A stretch of 64,000 nt of DNA from Cesiribacter sp. SM1 (GCF_020178975.1 NZ_JAHXBU010000094.1:186001-250000), one strand, 5' to 3'. Positions 27,269 to 37,896 are shown, counted from the first letter of the stretch. The notes: generated by a model from the sequence alone, not told the origin. Translations and numbers: made by a program.

Positions 27269-27276
27269 TAACTTTG
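27269..27276 (+). promoter_or_regulatory. Probable -7 box of tRNA-Asn (TAACTTTG)
   Basis: Exact TAnnTTTG match 8 bp before the first tRNA base, the distance expected for transcription starting at or near the mature 5' end. Confidence 0.5.
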
Positions 27277-27284
27277 GTACAAAT

Positions 27285-27358
27285 TCCTCAGTAGCTCAGC
27301 TGGTTAGAGCACCTGACTGTTAATCAGGGGGTCCTTGGTTCGAGCCCAAGCTGGGGAG
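27285..27358 (+). tRNA. tRNA-Asn (GTT)
   Basis: A 74-nt cloverleaf: acceptor TCCTCAG with CTGGGGA, D stem GCTC/GAGC, anticodon stem CCTGA/TCAGG with loop CTGTTAA giving anticodon GTT, and T stem CTTGG/CCAAG with loop TTCGAGC. The discriminator is G and no CCA is encoded. A hairpin terminator follows 11 bases later. Confidence 0.95.
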
Positions 27359-27369
27359 CTTGAAAATAG

Positions 27370-27405
27370 AGCACTTACGACGAATAAAGTTGTAAGTGCT
27401 TTTTT
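27370..27405 (+). terminator. Terminator after tRNA-Asn
   Basis: 9-bp stem (27370-27378 with 27392-27400), 13-nt loop, T run to 27405. A normal rho-independent signal for the tRNA unit. Confidence 0.8.
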
Positions 27406-27420
27406 ATTTGCACAGGATTT

Positions 27421-27451
27421 GGGATCAAGCGGTAAATCTGGGATCAAGCGG
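27421..27451 (-). repeat. Two direct copies of GGGATCAAGCGG near a transposase end
   Basis: The 12-mer occurs at 27421-27432 and 27440-27451 (19-bp spacing), just after the transposase stop. It is probably the old insertion-sequence end or its internal repeats. Confidence 0.5.
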
Positions 27452-27472
27452 AAAAGTTGTGGAGGGGTAGAA

Positions 27473-28015
27473 TCAGGCATAGATTTTAGAGAGTCTAAAA
27501 AGGAAGAAGTCAATGTTTCTCACGCCCCTGAACTGGCTTCTGAAGGCTTTGATTTTGGCGTTGAAGGATTCAGCAGAAGCATTGGTGCTTCTGTTGTCAA
27601 AGAAGTTGAGAATGCTTAGGTAGTGGTTCTGAATAGTTCTGGCTACTGTAGAGAAAGATTTAAAGGCTGCTTTTTCTACTTTGTTGTACCAGAGGGCAAG
27701 CTTCTTGAAAGCTACTTCTCTTACCTTTGTCTGCTGGTAGATAGCAGCCAAATCCCTGGAGAGGTTGTAAGCTTGTTCCAGGACAGGATACCTACTAAAG
27801 AGGATCTCTGCCCGATGAGCTTGTGAAGCAGACCAGTTGCTTTTGTTCTTAAACAGCAGGTACCTGCTTCTGGCCAAGAGCTGTTTTAAGGAGTCGCCAT
27901 TCTCCAGCCTATCAGGGATAAAGTTACACCCCAACTCCTTTGCTAGCTCCATCTCCTTGTTTTCCTGCTCTATGGCTTGCCAGCAGATAGCTACTGTTAG
28001 CAAAAAGTCAATGTA
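27473..28015 (-). pseudogene. Truncated transposase, ISAon1-like (C-terminal half)
   Basis: About 181 codons remain open from 28015 to the stop at 27473. The segments WQAIEQENKE, LKQLLARSRYLLFK, NHYLSILNFFDNRSTNASAE and SFNAKIKAFRSQFRGVRN are typical of the C-terminal half of ISAon1-type DDE transposases of Bacteroidota. The N-terminal catalytic half and the usual small first frame are absent: immediately upstream is a TAA and the conserved RFHVQQLALEAL part is not found. The only initiator nearby is TTG at 28003. It lies next to tRNA-Asn, which suggests an old insertion now decayed. Not functional. Confidence 0.8.
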
Positions 28016-28417
28016 TTACAACAGACGCAATTGATGCTCCCGACTTTTAAATAAAATAGAGTTTAAACTCAAGGGGTCCATAAACATAAATACATCACTT
28101 GAAATTTAAGTAAAATCCCAACATCCTCTGGATTTAGCTGATGCTTCTTTGTTACCCCAGGAAGCTTCTACATTCAACACTGCACTATGTGATTTCCCAA
28201 AGTGCTCCGAAGTCCTGGCTAATCCATTTTTTTCCATGAGCGGTCAAAATCCTACAAATTGGGTGATGCATCCTATATTATTTCCTGCATAACTTTGCAG
28301 CATAATTTAGCAACTCAACAATAGCTTTTCCCAAGCCCCGGCCAGGCCTCAGTACAACAGGCTGCGCCAGTGCTGTGGAAACCTATATCACCTGTAGATT
28401 TTTTACTACCACTTTAC
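28016..28417. other. Intergenic stretch after the transposase remnant
   Basis: About 400 bp of mixed sequence with no gene. It may contain non-coding debris of the same insertion. It must carry the promoter for the lipoprotein gene at 28418. A GTG in frame at 28370 is not favoured as start, because the signal sequence begins at ATG 28418. Confidence 0.5.
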
Positions 28418-30484
28418 ATGAAAACCAGATTTTCTTTTTTGGTTGTCTTGATGGCAACCCTGGGCCTGTTCTGCCTAAGCGCATGCGAGGACGACGACAC
28501 CCCTTCTGTTAACCCCTTAACTGCCAAAGCCGGAAATGATGTAACTATTGCCCTGGGCAGTTCTACCCAGCTGAATGGTGCTGCATCTGCAGATGCAGAG
28601 GGAATGGCATTTGCCTCCGCCTGGACAGTTACCAACAAACCTGCCGGCAGCAACCCAACACTATTGAGTGCTAACACTGCTACCCCTACTTTTACACCAG
28701 ATAAAACAGGTGTTTATGTGGTAACGCTTACCATCAGCAGGGGCGAGTGGTCTGCAACTGACGAAGTGCAGGTAACTGTTACCGATGCACCAGGTGCGGT
28801 GCTGATCTCTGAAAACATTACCCAGGACCGGGTGCTGGAAGATATATTTACCAGCGACTGGACCAAGGTTGATTATATTGTAACCCGCTCGATAAGGCTG
28901 GATGCAAAGCTAACCATTAAGCCTGGTGTGAAAGTTGCCTTTGCAGAAGATGCCCTGCTTACAGTTTCTACCAGCGGCACCCTTATTGCTGAAGGTGGCG
29001 CTACAGAAGCCGGCACTATTTACCTGACGGGGCAGGAAGAACAGGATGCCTACTGGACGGGCATTATGCTCCATTCTGCAAACACCGCCAATAAATTAGA
29101 CCACGTACAGCTCTCCCATGCCGGCAGCACACCCTATGCAGGCAACTTAATGGCTGGCATGCTCCTGAAAGCGAACAGCAAAATCAGCATTACCAACAGC
29201 AGGTTTTTACAAAATAATGACTATGGCCTCTATGCTGAAAGTACCGCAGAACTTTTAGCATTTGACCACAACAGCTTTTCACAGAATAATGGCATTGGCC
29301 TTGCCTTACCAGCCAGGCAGGTGCACATGCTGGGAAGCAACTGCTCTTTTGACGAAAACAACACCACCAATGCTGTTGAAATTCATGATGGCATCTTAAA
29401 CTCCGGTGCTAACCTTACGTGGAAAGCGCTTGAGGTACCCTACATCCTTGCCCAGGATCTGATTATATCTGCCCAAACCGGGCTGCACCTGGATGCAGGT
29501 ACTTTACTCAAAGTAAAGAGCGATAAAAGCATTTCCCTTCTCGCAGGCGCTCACCTGCATGCGAATGGCACTGCCAGCAAATGGGTACAGATTGAAGGAC
29601 TGGAACCTGTAGCAGGTTACTGGAGGGGCATTATCATAGAGCATAGCGGCGACAACATGAGCGAAATGGATTATACTGCCATAAAGCATGCCGGTAGCAC
29701 ACCTCTGATTGGCGGCCGCAAAACATCCCTGAACATAGCCGCAGGAGCTGTTGTTTCCGTGAATCACAGCCTGATTGCTGATGGCGCAGGAGATGGCTTT
29801 GATGCCTACTCCAGCAGTGCAGATGTGCGTTCATTCGAGGGAAATACCATCCAAAATCATGCAGGCTACCCCATTGTAGTTTCTACTACCAATGTTGCCA
29901 TACTGGATTATAACACCCATTTTGCAGCCAATGGTAAGCCAGAGGTGCGGGTAGACCCTACCAACTCTATTCAGAGCAGCACCGAAACTGTATGGCGGGG
30001 ATTTGCAGAAGGCACCGCCTACCTGATTGCCGGCGTACACAACCACCTGTACGTACATTCCGGCTTTAAACTTACCGAAGGCGTAATCATTAAATTCCAG
30101 GAGGGCATCAGCCTGATTGTGAATGACGCAAACGGACACCTGGCCTATTTGAAAGTTGCAGGTACTGCTGCTAAAAAAGTAGTACTGCAGGGAGCAAAAG
30201 AAGAAGCCGGCTCCTGGTATGGCATTACCATATCATCAAACAATGCAGAAAATAACATCACCCATGCCCGGATACTGCATGGAGGCAAGCCTATCAGCAA
30301 CAGCTTTTCTGCCAGTGTTGTGGTAGATAATTCTCCCATGGGCAGGCTTACCATTACAAACTCCTCCATAGAGCACAGTGCCCAGCATGGAATTTCCGTA
30401 GCTGCAGATAAAAGAGACATGCTGAATGATCAGAACCTGCAGTTTACAGCTGTACCTGCCTCACCGATCTATGTGTGGAATTAA
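28418..30484 (+). CDS. Surface lipoprotein: PKD-like domain plus three beta-helix repeats
   Basis: 688 residues. SPII signal ending in CLSAC (Cys23) with EDDDTP after it. Residues about 35-125 are a PKD/REJ-like beta-sandwich (TFTPDKTGVYVVTLTIS). Then come three repeats of about 180 residues; each begins with a leader such as DYIVTRSIRLDAKLTIKPG, VPYILAQDLIISAQTGLHL or TAYLIAGVHNHLYVHSG and contains a right-handed helix block (YWTGIMLHS, YWRGIIIEHS, SWYGITISS) with the text SHAGSTP or KHAGSTP. It resembles the lipoprotein at 20849-22528 in design but is not a duplicate. No catalytic motif is seen. Surface binding or adhesion is the likeliest role (inference). Confidence 0.85.
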   Translation: MKTRFSFLVVLMATLGLFCLSACEDDDTPSVNPLTAKAGNDVTIALGSSTQLNGAASADAEGMAFASAWTVTNKPAGSNPTLLSANTATPTFTPDKTGVYVVTLTISRGEWSATDEVQVTVTDAPGAVLISENITQDRVLEDIFTSDWTKVDYIVTRSIRLDAKLTIKPGVKVAFAEDALLTVSTSGTLIAEGGATEAGTIYLTGQEEQDAYWTGIMLHSANTANKLDHVQLSHAGSTPYAGNLMAGMLLKANSKISITNSRFLQNNDYGLYAESTAELLAFDHNSFSQNNGIGLALPARQVHMLGSNCSFDENNTTNAVEIHDGILNSGANLTWKALEVPYILAQDLIISAQTGLHLDAGTLLKVKSDKSISLLAGAHLHANGTASKWVQIEGLEPVAGYWRGIIIEHSGDNMSEMDYTAIKHAGSTPLIGGRKTSLNIAAGAVVSVNHSLIADGAGDGFDAYSSSADVRSFEGNTIQNHAGYPIVVSTTNVAILDYNTHFAANGKPEVRVDPTNSIQSSTETVWRGFAEGTAYLIAGVHNHLYVHSGFKLTEGVIIKFQEGISLIVNDANGHLAYLKVAGTAAKKVVLQGAKEEAGSWYGITISSNNAENNITHARILHGGKPISNSFSASVVVDNSPMGRLTITNSSIEHSAQHGISVAADKRDMLNDQNLQFTAVPASPIYVWN

Positions 30485-30609
30485 GCGCAGAAAAAACGAG
30501 AAACTGCCAATAAGCAAGCGCTAACATACTTGCAGCGAACGGCTTTTACTGCAGAAGCGCAGTGTCTTATAAGCTGTATCTTAGCAATTTCAACATCGTA
30601 CACTTTTAC

Positions 30610-30645
30610 AAAAACAGCCCTGGATCTGCTTCCAGGGCTGTTTTT
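30610..30645. terminator. Bidirectional terminator, AAAAACAGCCCTGGA hairpin
   Basis: Perfect 15-bp stem (30610-30624 with 30631-30645), 6-nt loop. Between two convergent genes. A near-identical stem is found at 37995-38040. Confidence 0.9.
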
Positions 30646-30661
30646 GTCTTACCTGATCCCT

Positions 30662-33600
30662 TCAGGAGAAAAGTGCTACGATATCTTCCCTGCTAAGATT
30701 TTTCATTACACCTTCGCCACTGCTCACCAGTTCTTCCGACAGCAGCTTCTTTTGCTCCTGCAGCTGGATGATCTTTTCTTCTACGGTATCCTTGCAGATC
30801 ATGCGGTAGGCAAACACCCGCTTTTCCTGGCCCATGCGGTAGCACCGGTCAATGGCCTGGTTTTCTACAGCAGGGTTCCACCAGGGGTCCAGCAGGTACA
30901 CATAGTCGGCGGCGGTAAGGTTAAGGCCGGTACCGCCGGCTTTCAGGCTGATGAGAAATACCCGCCGGTCGGGGTCGTCCTGGAAACGCTGCACCCTTTT
31001 CTCACGCTCCTTCAGGCTTGTTTGCCCATCGAGGTACTCGTAGGGTATATCCAGCTTTTTGAACTGCTCCTCTACCAGCTGCAGCATTTTTACAAACTGT
31101 GAAAATACCAGCAGCTTGTGCCTGCCGGTTTTTTCCTGAACGTGGGTGAGCAGCTCATGCAGCTTGGCAGAGCCTCCTTCTGCAGAAAAAGAGGGCTCAA
31201 CCAATACCGGTGAGTCACAGATCTGGCGCAGGCGCGTAAGCCCCTCCAGCACATAGAGCTGGGAGTTTTCCACACCCTCCTCTTCAAATTTCTTCAGCAG
31301 GTAATTGCGGTATTCGTTGCGGTAAGCATCGTACACCTTGCGCTGGGCCGGACCCATCTCGCAGTAAAGGTATTCTTCTGTTTTTTCGGGCAGCTCGGTA
31401 AGTACCTGTTTTTTAGTGCGGCGCAGAATAAACGGATCAATTTTCTTTCTTAATTCTGCCGTAATGGCCTCGTTATGCTCCTGCTCAATAGGCTTGGCAT
31501 AATCCTGCTTAAAAGCCGCTAGCCCCTGGAAGAAGCCCGGGTTTACAAAGTTCATCTGGGCGTAAAGCTCAAAGATGTTGTTTTCGATGGGGGTACCCGA
31601 CATGGCCAGCCGCACCCGCCCCTGCAGCTGCCTTAGGGCCTTGTGGCGCTTGGCGTGCAGGTTTTTGATGGCCTGCGATTCGTCTGCTATGATCAGGTTA
31701 AACTTTATTTTCTTCAGCAGCTCCAGGTCGTTTACGGCTATGCCATAGCTGGTAAGCACCAGCTGATGCCGGGCCAGCTCCCCTTCCGACTCATATCGTT
31801 CGCCGTGGTGAATGATAAAATCGATACTCGGGGCAAACTTTTCTATTTCCTTCTTCCAGTTAAACAGCAGGGTGGTGGGGGCTATCACCAGGTTGGGCTG
31901 CTCAGGCCGCTCCTGCAACTCCAGGCCAATGAGCGCCAGTGCCTGCAGGGTTTTGCCCAGGCCCATATCGTCGGCCAGGATGCCACCCCAGCTGTACTCG
32001 CGCAGAAAGTTGAGCCAGTTGAGGCCCGCCTGCTGGTAATTGCGCAGGTTTGCCTGCAGCAAGGGTGGTGGTGCCACATCTTTAATGCTGGTAAAGGAAG
32101 CGAGGCGTTTTTTCTTTTCTTCTATTTCCCGGAATACTTCGGGATTCAGCTCCTCGTCTACCAGGTCGCCCAGCAGGTTAAAGTGTGTTTTGGGAATCAG
32201 GGCTTCGTCTTTCTCCAGCTGGGCACTGCGGAACAGCTTTTCAAATTTTTTCAGCCACGCTTCCGGCAAAATGCCAATGGTGCCGTCGGTAAGCTCAACA
32301 TAGCCGCTGCCTTCCCTAACTGCTTTTTTCAGCTCCTTCAGGCTTACTTTGTTGTTGCCAAAGGCTACCTCCAGCTGGGTTTCGAACCAGTCGTGGCCGG
32401 AGCGTACATTCATGCTGATGCTGGGCGTATGCGGCGAAAAACGGAAGTTCTTCAGCTCGTTGAAGCCAAAAATATGTACCTCCTGTTTACGAAGGGTTTC
32501 AAAAGCTTTCAGGAACCAGTAGCCCTCCTGCATTTGCTGAAAAGTGAGATAGAAAAAGCTTTGCTGGGTAGCCGGTTTAAAGGAGGGGTGCAGCGAAGCC
32601 AGCAGGTTAATAAAACTTTCCTCTGCCTCGGGATCGCGCTCGTAAAGCGTTAGCTGCTCCTCGCTGGTAAAAAGGGTGGTGTCCTCCAGCAGGTTTACCT
32701 CGCGATCGCCCTGGTAGAGCATTACGGGGCGGAAAATAACGTACTGGTTCAGCTCAGAAATGTAAAGTCTTTTCTGCAGTGGCTCCAGCTGTACGCTTTC
32801 CACCGCCAGGCCCTCTTCTTCAAAAGCCACGGGAAACTCCTGTGCCAGTGGCTGCACTACCTGCTGCAGGTATTCTTTTAGCTGCCCTGGGGAAACACGC
32901 ATTACCGGGTTATGAATAAAGGGCTGCAGGGCCAGGCCTTCCTTTAGGCTGTTCATGAGTCCCAGGCGGTAGCGCGACCAAAGCAGCAGGCAATTGTTGA
33001 AGAGCAGGAGCTTATCAGTTTCCGGATCCAGGGTACCGGCACCATCGGGAAGCTCCAGGTAGGGTTTTAGTACATAAAAGTCACCATCCCGGAAAAAGCG
33101 GAATTTTAGCCTGATGCCGGAGTAGACTGCAGCTGGCTGGTGCAAGTCTGATTTACGGGGTGTAAGTCCTTCCCTGATAAAATCAAAACTGCGCTCATCG
33201 AACAGCAGGTATAGCGGAAACTGTGGCAACAGCAAAAAAAGCTGGTTCAGGGTATTAAAAATAACCGCCAGCGTTTCCTGCTTAGCGGCAAGCGCAGCAT
33301 TAAACTTTTCCTTTAGGAAAAAGGCTTCAGTGAAATCTTTTTGTTCGCTTAGGTTAGCTTCGTAAGGGGTTTTCAGCAGTGCTATATGGCTGGCCAGCTT
33401 ATCGTTGTTCCTGGTTGGTTTTCCGCTTAGGGATAAGATTGCTCCCAGCTCGTAAGCCACCGGGTTAAGTGCAATGGCAAAGCCGGGGATGCGCTGCAGC
33501 TCTTCATTGTACTGAGCTGGCAGCAGGAGCGCCTGTTTCAGTTCGGGCGTAGCGGTTTTGCTGAAGATATGGTGCTGCAGGTAATTGGAGACAGCCACGG

Positions 33601-34450
33601 GTGCATTTAATCCCCGCAGCGGCCCTTTCAGCAGAAAGCGGAAACTATCATCCAGAAATGCTATTTCCAGCAGCTCCTCCAGCTTTGCTTTTGGTGGTCT
33701 CTGGGTCTGAAAACCTTTCAACATCTGCTGCAGCACTTCCTCCTGCCGCTCCTCTTTCAATAACTCCAGCACATTTTGCTCTACATGCTGGCTTACAAAC
33801 AGGGCAAGCCAATGTATGTGATCGCACAGGCCTTTGTGCGTTTTATCGGAACAGGCAAGCTGATAGCTGCCGTTTTTCCAGTGGATGGTGGCTTTAGTGG
33901 GAACAGCTTTGTAGTATCCAAAACGATCAATCAGCTCTGCCTGAAACACATCGGGCATGACCTGCAGCGTAACAGCCATCAGCTGCCGGGCCCTGAAATC
34001 ATCACGCAAGTGTTTAAAAAGCTTTTCCGGATCGACCCGGCCGGTGGCAGGTGCTTTTATAACTATGGGTTGTTTTTCTTTTGCAGAAGGCTTTGCTGCG
34101 ATGCCCAGGGCCTGTTGCAGTGTAGGGGGTAAAGATTCCAGCACTTCTTCGGCTGTAGCAAGCTTTTTGTTTTTCTTCAGGTACAGCAGGCTGGCAGCAA
34201 TATGCTTACAAACCTCTTCACTCCCCTCAAAATAAGGGCAGGTACAGCTTACTTCTGCCTCTTCGCCGGCAAGTCCAAAGTCAATATCCACTTCATAATA
34301 TGGCTCATAGCTGCCCCGCACATGAAAGAGAAACGCATTGTGCGGCGCATCTTCCTTCACCAGGCTCACCTTGTTTCGCTGAAAAAGATCCTGCCCTCGA
34401 CTGCGAATAGCTGCCGGGGCAGATTTAAGTAGTCGGTCTATTATTGTCAT
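30662..34450 (-). CDS. SWIM zinc-finger and SNF2-family helicase
   Basis: 1262 residues. A SWIM-type zinc site is at the N-terminus: CTC and CKH at C69, C71, C81 and H83. A long middle region of about 700 residues has no recognised motif. The C-terminal 450 residues carry the SNF2 ATPase: DDMGLGKT (motif I), DESQ (motif II), SGTPIENN (motif III), LDGQTS, FLISLKAGGTGLNLTAAD (motif V) and DRCYRMGQEKRV (motif VI). Bacterial SWIM-SNF2 proteins are thought to remodel DNA- or RNA polymerase-bound complexes, like RapA, or to work in repair and defence; none of these roles is proven here. No restriction or defence neighbours were seen. Confidence 0.92.
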   Translation of the reverse strand: MTIIDRLLKSAPAAIRSRGQDLFQRNKVSLVKEDAPHNAFLFHVRGSYEPYYEVDIDFGLAGEEAEVSCTCPYFEGSEEVCKHIAASLLYLKKNKKLATAEEVLESLPPTLQQALGIAAKPSAKEKQPIVIKAPATGRVDPEKLFKHLRDDFRARQLMAVTLQVMPDVFQAELIDRFGYYKAVPTKATIHWKNGSYQLACSDKTHKGLCDHIHWLALFVSQHVEQNVLELLKEERQEEVLQQMLKGFQTQRPPKAKLEELLEIAFLDDSFRFLLKGPLRGLNAPVAVSNYLQHHIFSKTATPELKQALLLPAQYNEELQRIPGFAIALNPVAYELGAILSLSGKPTRNNDKLASHIALLKTPYEANLSEQKDFTEAFFLKEKFNAALAAKQETLAVIFNTLNQLFLLLPQFPLYLLFDERSFDFIREGLTPRKSDLHQPAAVYSGIRLKFRFFRDGDFYVLKPYLELPDGAGTLDPETDKLLLFNNCLLLWSRYRLGLMNSLKEGLALQPFIHNPVMRVSPGQLKEYLQQVVQPLAQEFPVAFEEEGLAVESVQLEPLQKRLYISELNQYVIFRPVMLYQGDREVNLLEDTTLFTSEEQLTLYERDPEAEESFINLLASLHPSFKPATQQSFFYLTFQQMQEGYWFLKAFETLRKQEVHIFGFNELKNFRFSPHTPSISMNVRSGHDWFETQLEVAFGNNKVSLKELKKAVREGSGYVELTDGTIGILPEAWLKKFEKLFRSAQLEKDEALIPKTHFNLLGDLVDEELNPEVFREIEEKKKRLASFTSIKDVAPPPLLQANLRNYQQAGLNWLNFLREYSWGGILADDMGLGKTLQALALIGLELQERPEQPNLVIAPTTLLFNWKKEIEKFAPSIDFIIHHGERYESEGELARHQLVLTSYGIAVNDLELLKKIKFNLIIADESQAIKNLHAKRHKALRQLQGRVRLAMSGTPIENNIFELYAQMNFVNPGFFQGLAAFKQDYAKPIEQEHNEAITAELRKKIDPFILRRTKKQVLTELPEKTEEYLYCEMGPAQRKVYDAYRNEYRNYLLKKFEEEGVENSQLYVLEGLTRLRQICDSPVLVEPSFSAEGGSAKLHELLTHVQEKTGRHKLLVFSQFVKMLQLVEEQFKKLDIPYEYLDGQTSLKEREKRVQRFQDDPDRRVFLISLKAGGTGLNLTAADYVYLLDPWWNPAVENQAIDRCYRMGQEKRVFAYRMICKDTVEEKIIQLQEQKKLLSEELVSSGEGVMKNLSREDIVALFS

Positions 34451-34692
34451 TGTTCATTAAAGATCAAACATCTGCCTTGATAAGCCTAATAACTATAAGC
34501 TTTTAGGTTTTTTCGGGGAGTGCCTGCCTCCGGTATAATAAATTTACGCTAAACAATTACTACCCCCACCAGGAAACCTTTACAAACGTTTGCTATAATG
34601 TTTAGCCATTGAAAAGCCTTTTTCACCTAGGAAAGCTGGGGTAAAGCTTTGTACTTTAGATACCTGATAACTCAAAACAATCTCTATCTTCT

Positions 34693-37600
34693 ATGCGGAA
34701 ATTCTGTTTTTATCTGCTGCTTATTTTAAGTTTTACCAACGTTTGGGCACAAAAGAAAAAAGCCCGGACTACACCAAGCTCCCCGGCAGCAGCCAATGAT
34801 TACCTGAAGCCTGTACTCTGGCGCAATATTGGGCCTGCACGCGGAGGCCGTTCGGTAGCAGTGAGTGGCATACCTGGTAATCCTCTTGTTTATTATGCAG
34901 GTACCACCGGCGGGGGTCTATGGAAAACAACTGATGCCGGCCAGCGCTGGTTTAATATTTCTGATGGTTATTTTACCAGCAGCTCTGTAGGTGCCATTGC
35001 TGTGGCTGCCTCCGATCCTAATGTAGTGTATGTAGGTATGGGCGAGCATGCCCCGCGGGGTGTAATGACCTCCTATGGCGATGGCGTTTATAAATCTACC
35101 GATGCCGGTAAAAGCTGGACAAAACTTGGCCTGGAGCTAACGCGTCACATTGCCGGCATCGTAGTACACCCGCAAAATCCGGAGGTGGTGTACGTTGCCG
35201 CACAGGGTGCCCTCCACGGCCCCGGCGAAGAACGTGGTGTTTATAAATCTGCCGATGGCGGCAGGAGCTGGAAAAAGGTGCTATATGTAGATGCCAACAC
35301 GGGTAGTGCACACCTGGTGATGGATGCAAACAACCCGCGCATTCTCTATGCCACCATGTGGGACCACCGCCGCCTGCCCTGGCAGGTAGTGAGTGGCGGC
35401 AAGGGCAGCGGGCTCTACAAATCTACCGATGCAGGCGAAAGCTGGGTAAGGCTGGAGAATGGGCTACCGAAAGAATTGGGAAAGACTTCCATATCGGTTT
35501 CGGGCGCTAATTCTGATAAGGTTTATGCACTTATTGAAAGCGACAGCGAAAAAGAGCAGGGCGGTGTGTTTATGAGTGCTGATGGCGGACAGAACTGGAC
35601 ACGGGTTAGCAAAGATCATAGCCTTATTCAGCGGGCTTGGTATTATACAGAAATCTTTGCCGACCCTAAGGATGAAAATACGGTTTATGCCCTTAACGAA
35701 ACTGCCTTCAGATCTATAGACGGGGGTAAGAGCTGGGAAAAAATAGATGAAGGCACCCATAGCGACCACCACCATCTCTGGATTAACCCTGGTAACACCC
35801 AAAACATGATTATGGCCAATGATGGCGGACCAGCCATTACCTTTAACGGGGGCGCTACCTGGTCGGATCAGAACAGGCTGCCTACAGCACAGTTCTACCG
35901 CATCAATGCCGATAATCTTTTCCCCTACCATCTTTATGCCGGTCAGCAGGATAATTCATCGGTGAAAATAGCCAGCAGAAGCACTGCAGGCGGCAGCATA
36001 GACGAAAAGGAATGGTGGGCCAGTGCCGGTGGCGAAAGTGCCTTCCTGGCTTTCGACCCCCAGAACCCCCGTTACGTGATGGGCGGCAGCTACCAGGGCA
36101 CCCTTGAGCTGCTGGATGCGCAGACGGGTGAAGGCAAGCCTGTAATGCCATCGCCTGTGCAGTACCTGGCAGCCATGCCAAAGAACATGCAATACCGCTT
36201 TAACTGGAATGCCCCGGTAATTTATTCGGCCCACGAACCAAACACTTTCTATCATGGTGGCAATGTTCTTTTCAAAACCACTGATAAGGGTAAAAGCTGG
36301 CAGGTAGTATCTCCTGACCTTACCCGCAACGATACTACCAAGCAGGGCAAAGGCGGCGCTCCCTACACCAACGAAGGCGCCGGTGGCGAGAACTACAACA
36401 CCCTGTCTTATGTGGCAGAATCTGCACACGAGAAAGGCGTAATCTGGACCGGCAGCGACGATGGCCTGGTGCACCTTACCCGCGATGGCGGCAGGAGCTG
36501 GAGCAATGTAACACCCAAAGGTTTGCCAGAAAGCCTGATCAACAGCATAGAGGTATCGCCGCACGATAAAGGTACTGCCTACATAGCCACCACCCGCTAC
36601 AAGTTCAACGACTTTAGCCCTGCCCTTTACAAAACCACCAACTACGGCCAGAGTTGGACAAAGATCAGCGATGGTATTCCCTATGGGGCTTTTACAAGGG
36701 TGGTGCGTGAAGATGACCAGCGCAAAGACCTGCTGTATGCAGGTACAGAAACAGGCCTTTATGTCTCATTTGATGGTGGCAACAGCTGGATGAACATGCA
36801 GCTAAACCTGCCCGTAACCCCTGTTTCAGACCTGAAGGTGCACCAGGGCGACCTGCTGGCCGCTACACAGGGTAGAAGCTTCTGGATCCTGGACGACCTG
36901 AACCCCATCCGCCAGTACGACTCCCAGCGTAGCCGCGAGGCTCTGCACCTCTACCAGCCAGAAGATGCCTACCGTGTATCGGGCTATAGTGCCATGGATG
37001 GAACAGATGTAGAAAAGGTAAGGAAAGCGGTGATGGCCTCTTCAGGAACAAACCCGGCAACAGGCGTGGTAGTATACTACCAGCTGCCACAGCAGTTTAA
37101 TAAAGACAGCCTCCTGAGCCTGGAAATTCTGGATGAAGCGGGTAATGTAATCAGAACCTACACCAACCAGGAAGACAAGGAGTTTGTATCTTTCGATGGC
37201 GGTCCTTCCGCAGAAGCACTTTTACCGACACAGGGCGGCCTCAATCGCTTTGTGTGGGATATGCGCTATCCTACCCTGCCAGGAGTACCCACCGTTTATA
37301 TTGAAGGCAGCTACAGGGGTCATAAGGTAGCCCCCGGTACCTACCAGGCCCGCCTGAAAGCCGGGGGAGCAGAACAGCTCGTGCGCTTCAGGGTGCTGGC
37401 CGATCCCCGCATTGAAGCCAGTACAGCAGAATATGCAAAACAGCAGGAAGTGCTGCAGGAGGTTGAAGGTATGATTCGTGATGTTCATTCTTCTGTACTG
37501 CGCATGCGCAAAGTAAGGCAACAATTCAGCGCTTTAACCTCGCTGCTGGAGGGGCAGCCCGGTATGGAAAAGGTAGTAACCGAAGGCAAAGAGTCCATCA

Positions 37601-37896
37601 AAAAAATGGAGGCCTGGGAATCGGAGCTGGTGCAAAATAAGTCACAGTCGTTTGATGATGTGATCAACTTTGAAAATAAGCTCAGTGCACACCTTATTTT
37701 CCTCAAAGGGCAGCTGGATGTAAACATTCCCTTTGTAACGGAGGCACAGCAAAAGCGCCTGCAGGAGTTAAAACAGGATTGGGCAAAGCAGCAGCAAAAA
37801 ATGAATGCGCTGCTGGAGCAGGATGTTGCACGTTTCAACACCATGAGCCGTGACGCGCAACTGCAGCAAATTACCCTGCCGGCTGCAGGCAGGTAA
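34693..37896 (+). CDS. Exported BNR/sortilin-like propeller protein
   Basis: 1067 residues. The signal peptide ends near residue 19 (NVWAQ). From 40 to about 740 there are many BNR/Asp-box motifs of the form S-x-D-x-G-x-x-W ([32 protein letters not shown]), which place it in the VPS10/sortilin-like ten-bladed propeller class. Residues about 800-930 form an immunoglobulin-like sandwich ([19 protein letters not shown]), and the end is a helical region. Such proteins are common in Bacteroidota and are sometimes called glycosyl hydrolases, but sialidase active-site residues are not evident. Probably periplasmic or surface-associated; ligand unknown. It stands alone between a SNF2 gene and a repeat cassette. 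Confidence 0.88.
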   Translation: MRKFCFYLLLILSFTNVWAQKKKARTTPSSPAAANDYLKPVLWRNIGPARGGRSVAVSGIPGNPLVYYAGTTGGGLWKTTDAGQRWFNISDGYFTSSSVGAIAVAASDPNVVYVGMGEHAPRGVMTSYGDGVYKSTDAGKSWTKLGLELTRHIAGIVVHPQNPEVVYVAAQGALHGPGEERGVYKSADGGRSWKKVLYVDANTGSAHLVMDANNPRILYATMWDHRRLPWQVVSGGKGSGLYKSTDAGESWVRLENGLPKELGKTSISVSGANSDKVYALIESDSEKEQGGVFMSADGGQNWTRVSKDHSLIQRAWYYTEIFADPKDENTVYALNETAFRSIDGGKSWEKIDEGTHSDHHHLWINPGNTQNMIMANDGGPAITFNGGATWSDQNRLPTAQFYRINADNLFPYHLYAGQQDNSSVKIASRSTAGGSIDEKEWWASAGGESAFLAFDPQNPRYVMGGSYQGTLELLDAQTGEGKPVMPSPVQYLAAMPKNMQYRFNWNAPVIYSAHEPNTFYHGGNVLFKTTDKGKSWQVVSPDLTRNDTTKQGKGGAPYTNEGAGGENYNTLSYVAESAHEKGVIWTGSDDGLVHLTRDGGRSWSNVTPKGLPESLINSIEVSPHDKGTAYIATTRYKFNDFSPALYKTTNYGQSWTKISDGIPYGAFTRVVREDDQRKDLLYAGTETGLYVSFDGGNSWMNMQLNLPVTPVSDLKVHQGDLLAATQGRSFWILDDLNPIRQYDSQRSREALHLYQPEDAYRVSGYSAMDGTDVEKVRKAVMASSGTNPATGVVVYYQLPQQFNKDSLLSLEILDEAGNVIRTYTNQEDKEFVSFDGGPSAEALLPTQGGLNRFVWDMRYPTLPGVPTVYIEGSYRGHKVAPGTYQARLKAGGAEQLVRFRVLADPRIEASTAEYAKQQEVLQEVEGMIRDVHSSVLRMRKVRQQFSALTSLLEGQPGMEKVVTEGKESIKKMEAWESELVQNKSQSFDDVINFENKLSAHLIFLKGQLDVNIPFVTEAQQKRLQELKQDWAKQQQKMNALLEQDVARFNTMSRDAQLQQITLPAAGR

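Noticed and set aside
27421-27451. Possible CRISPR-like or tandem array
   Set aside because: Only two 12-bp units with a 7-bp gap; far from CRISPR spacing and beside a transposase end.
27335-27619. Plus-strand open frame overlapping the tRNA end and the transposase remnant
   Set aside because: It begins inside the tRNA, runs through its terminator and opposes a recognised transposase segment.
28370-28417. GTG start upstream of the PKD/beta-helix lipoprotein
   Set aside because: It would put 16 residues before a textbook lipoprotein signal that begins at ATG 28418.
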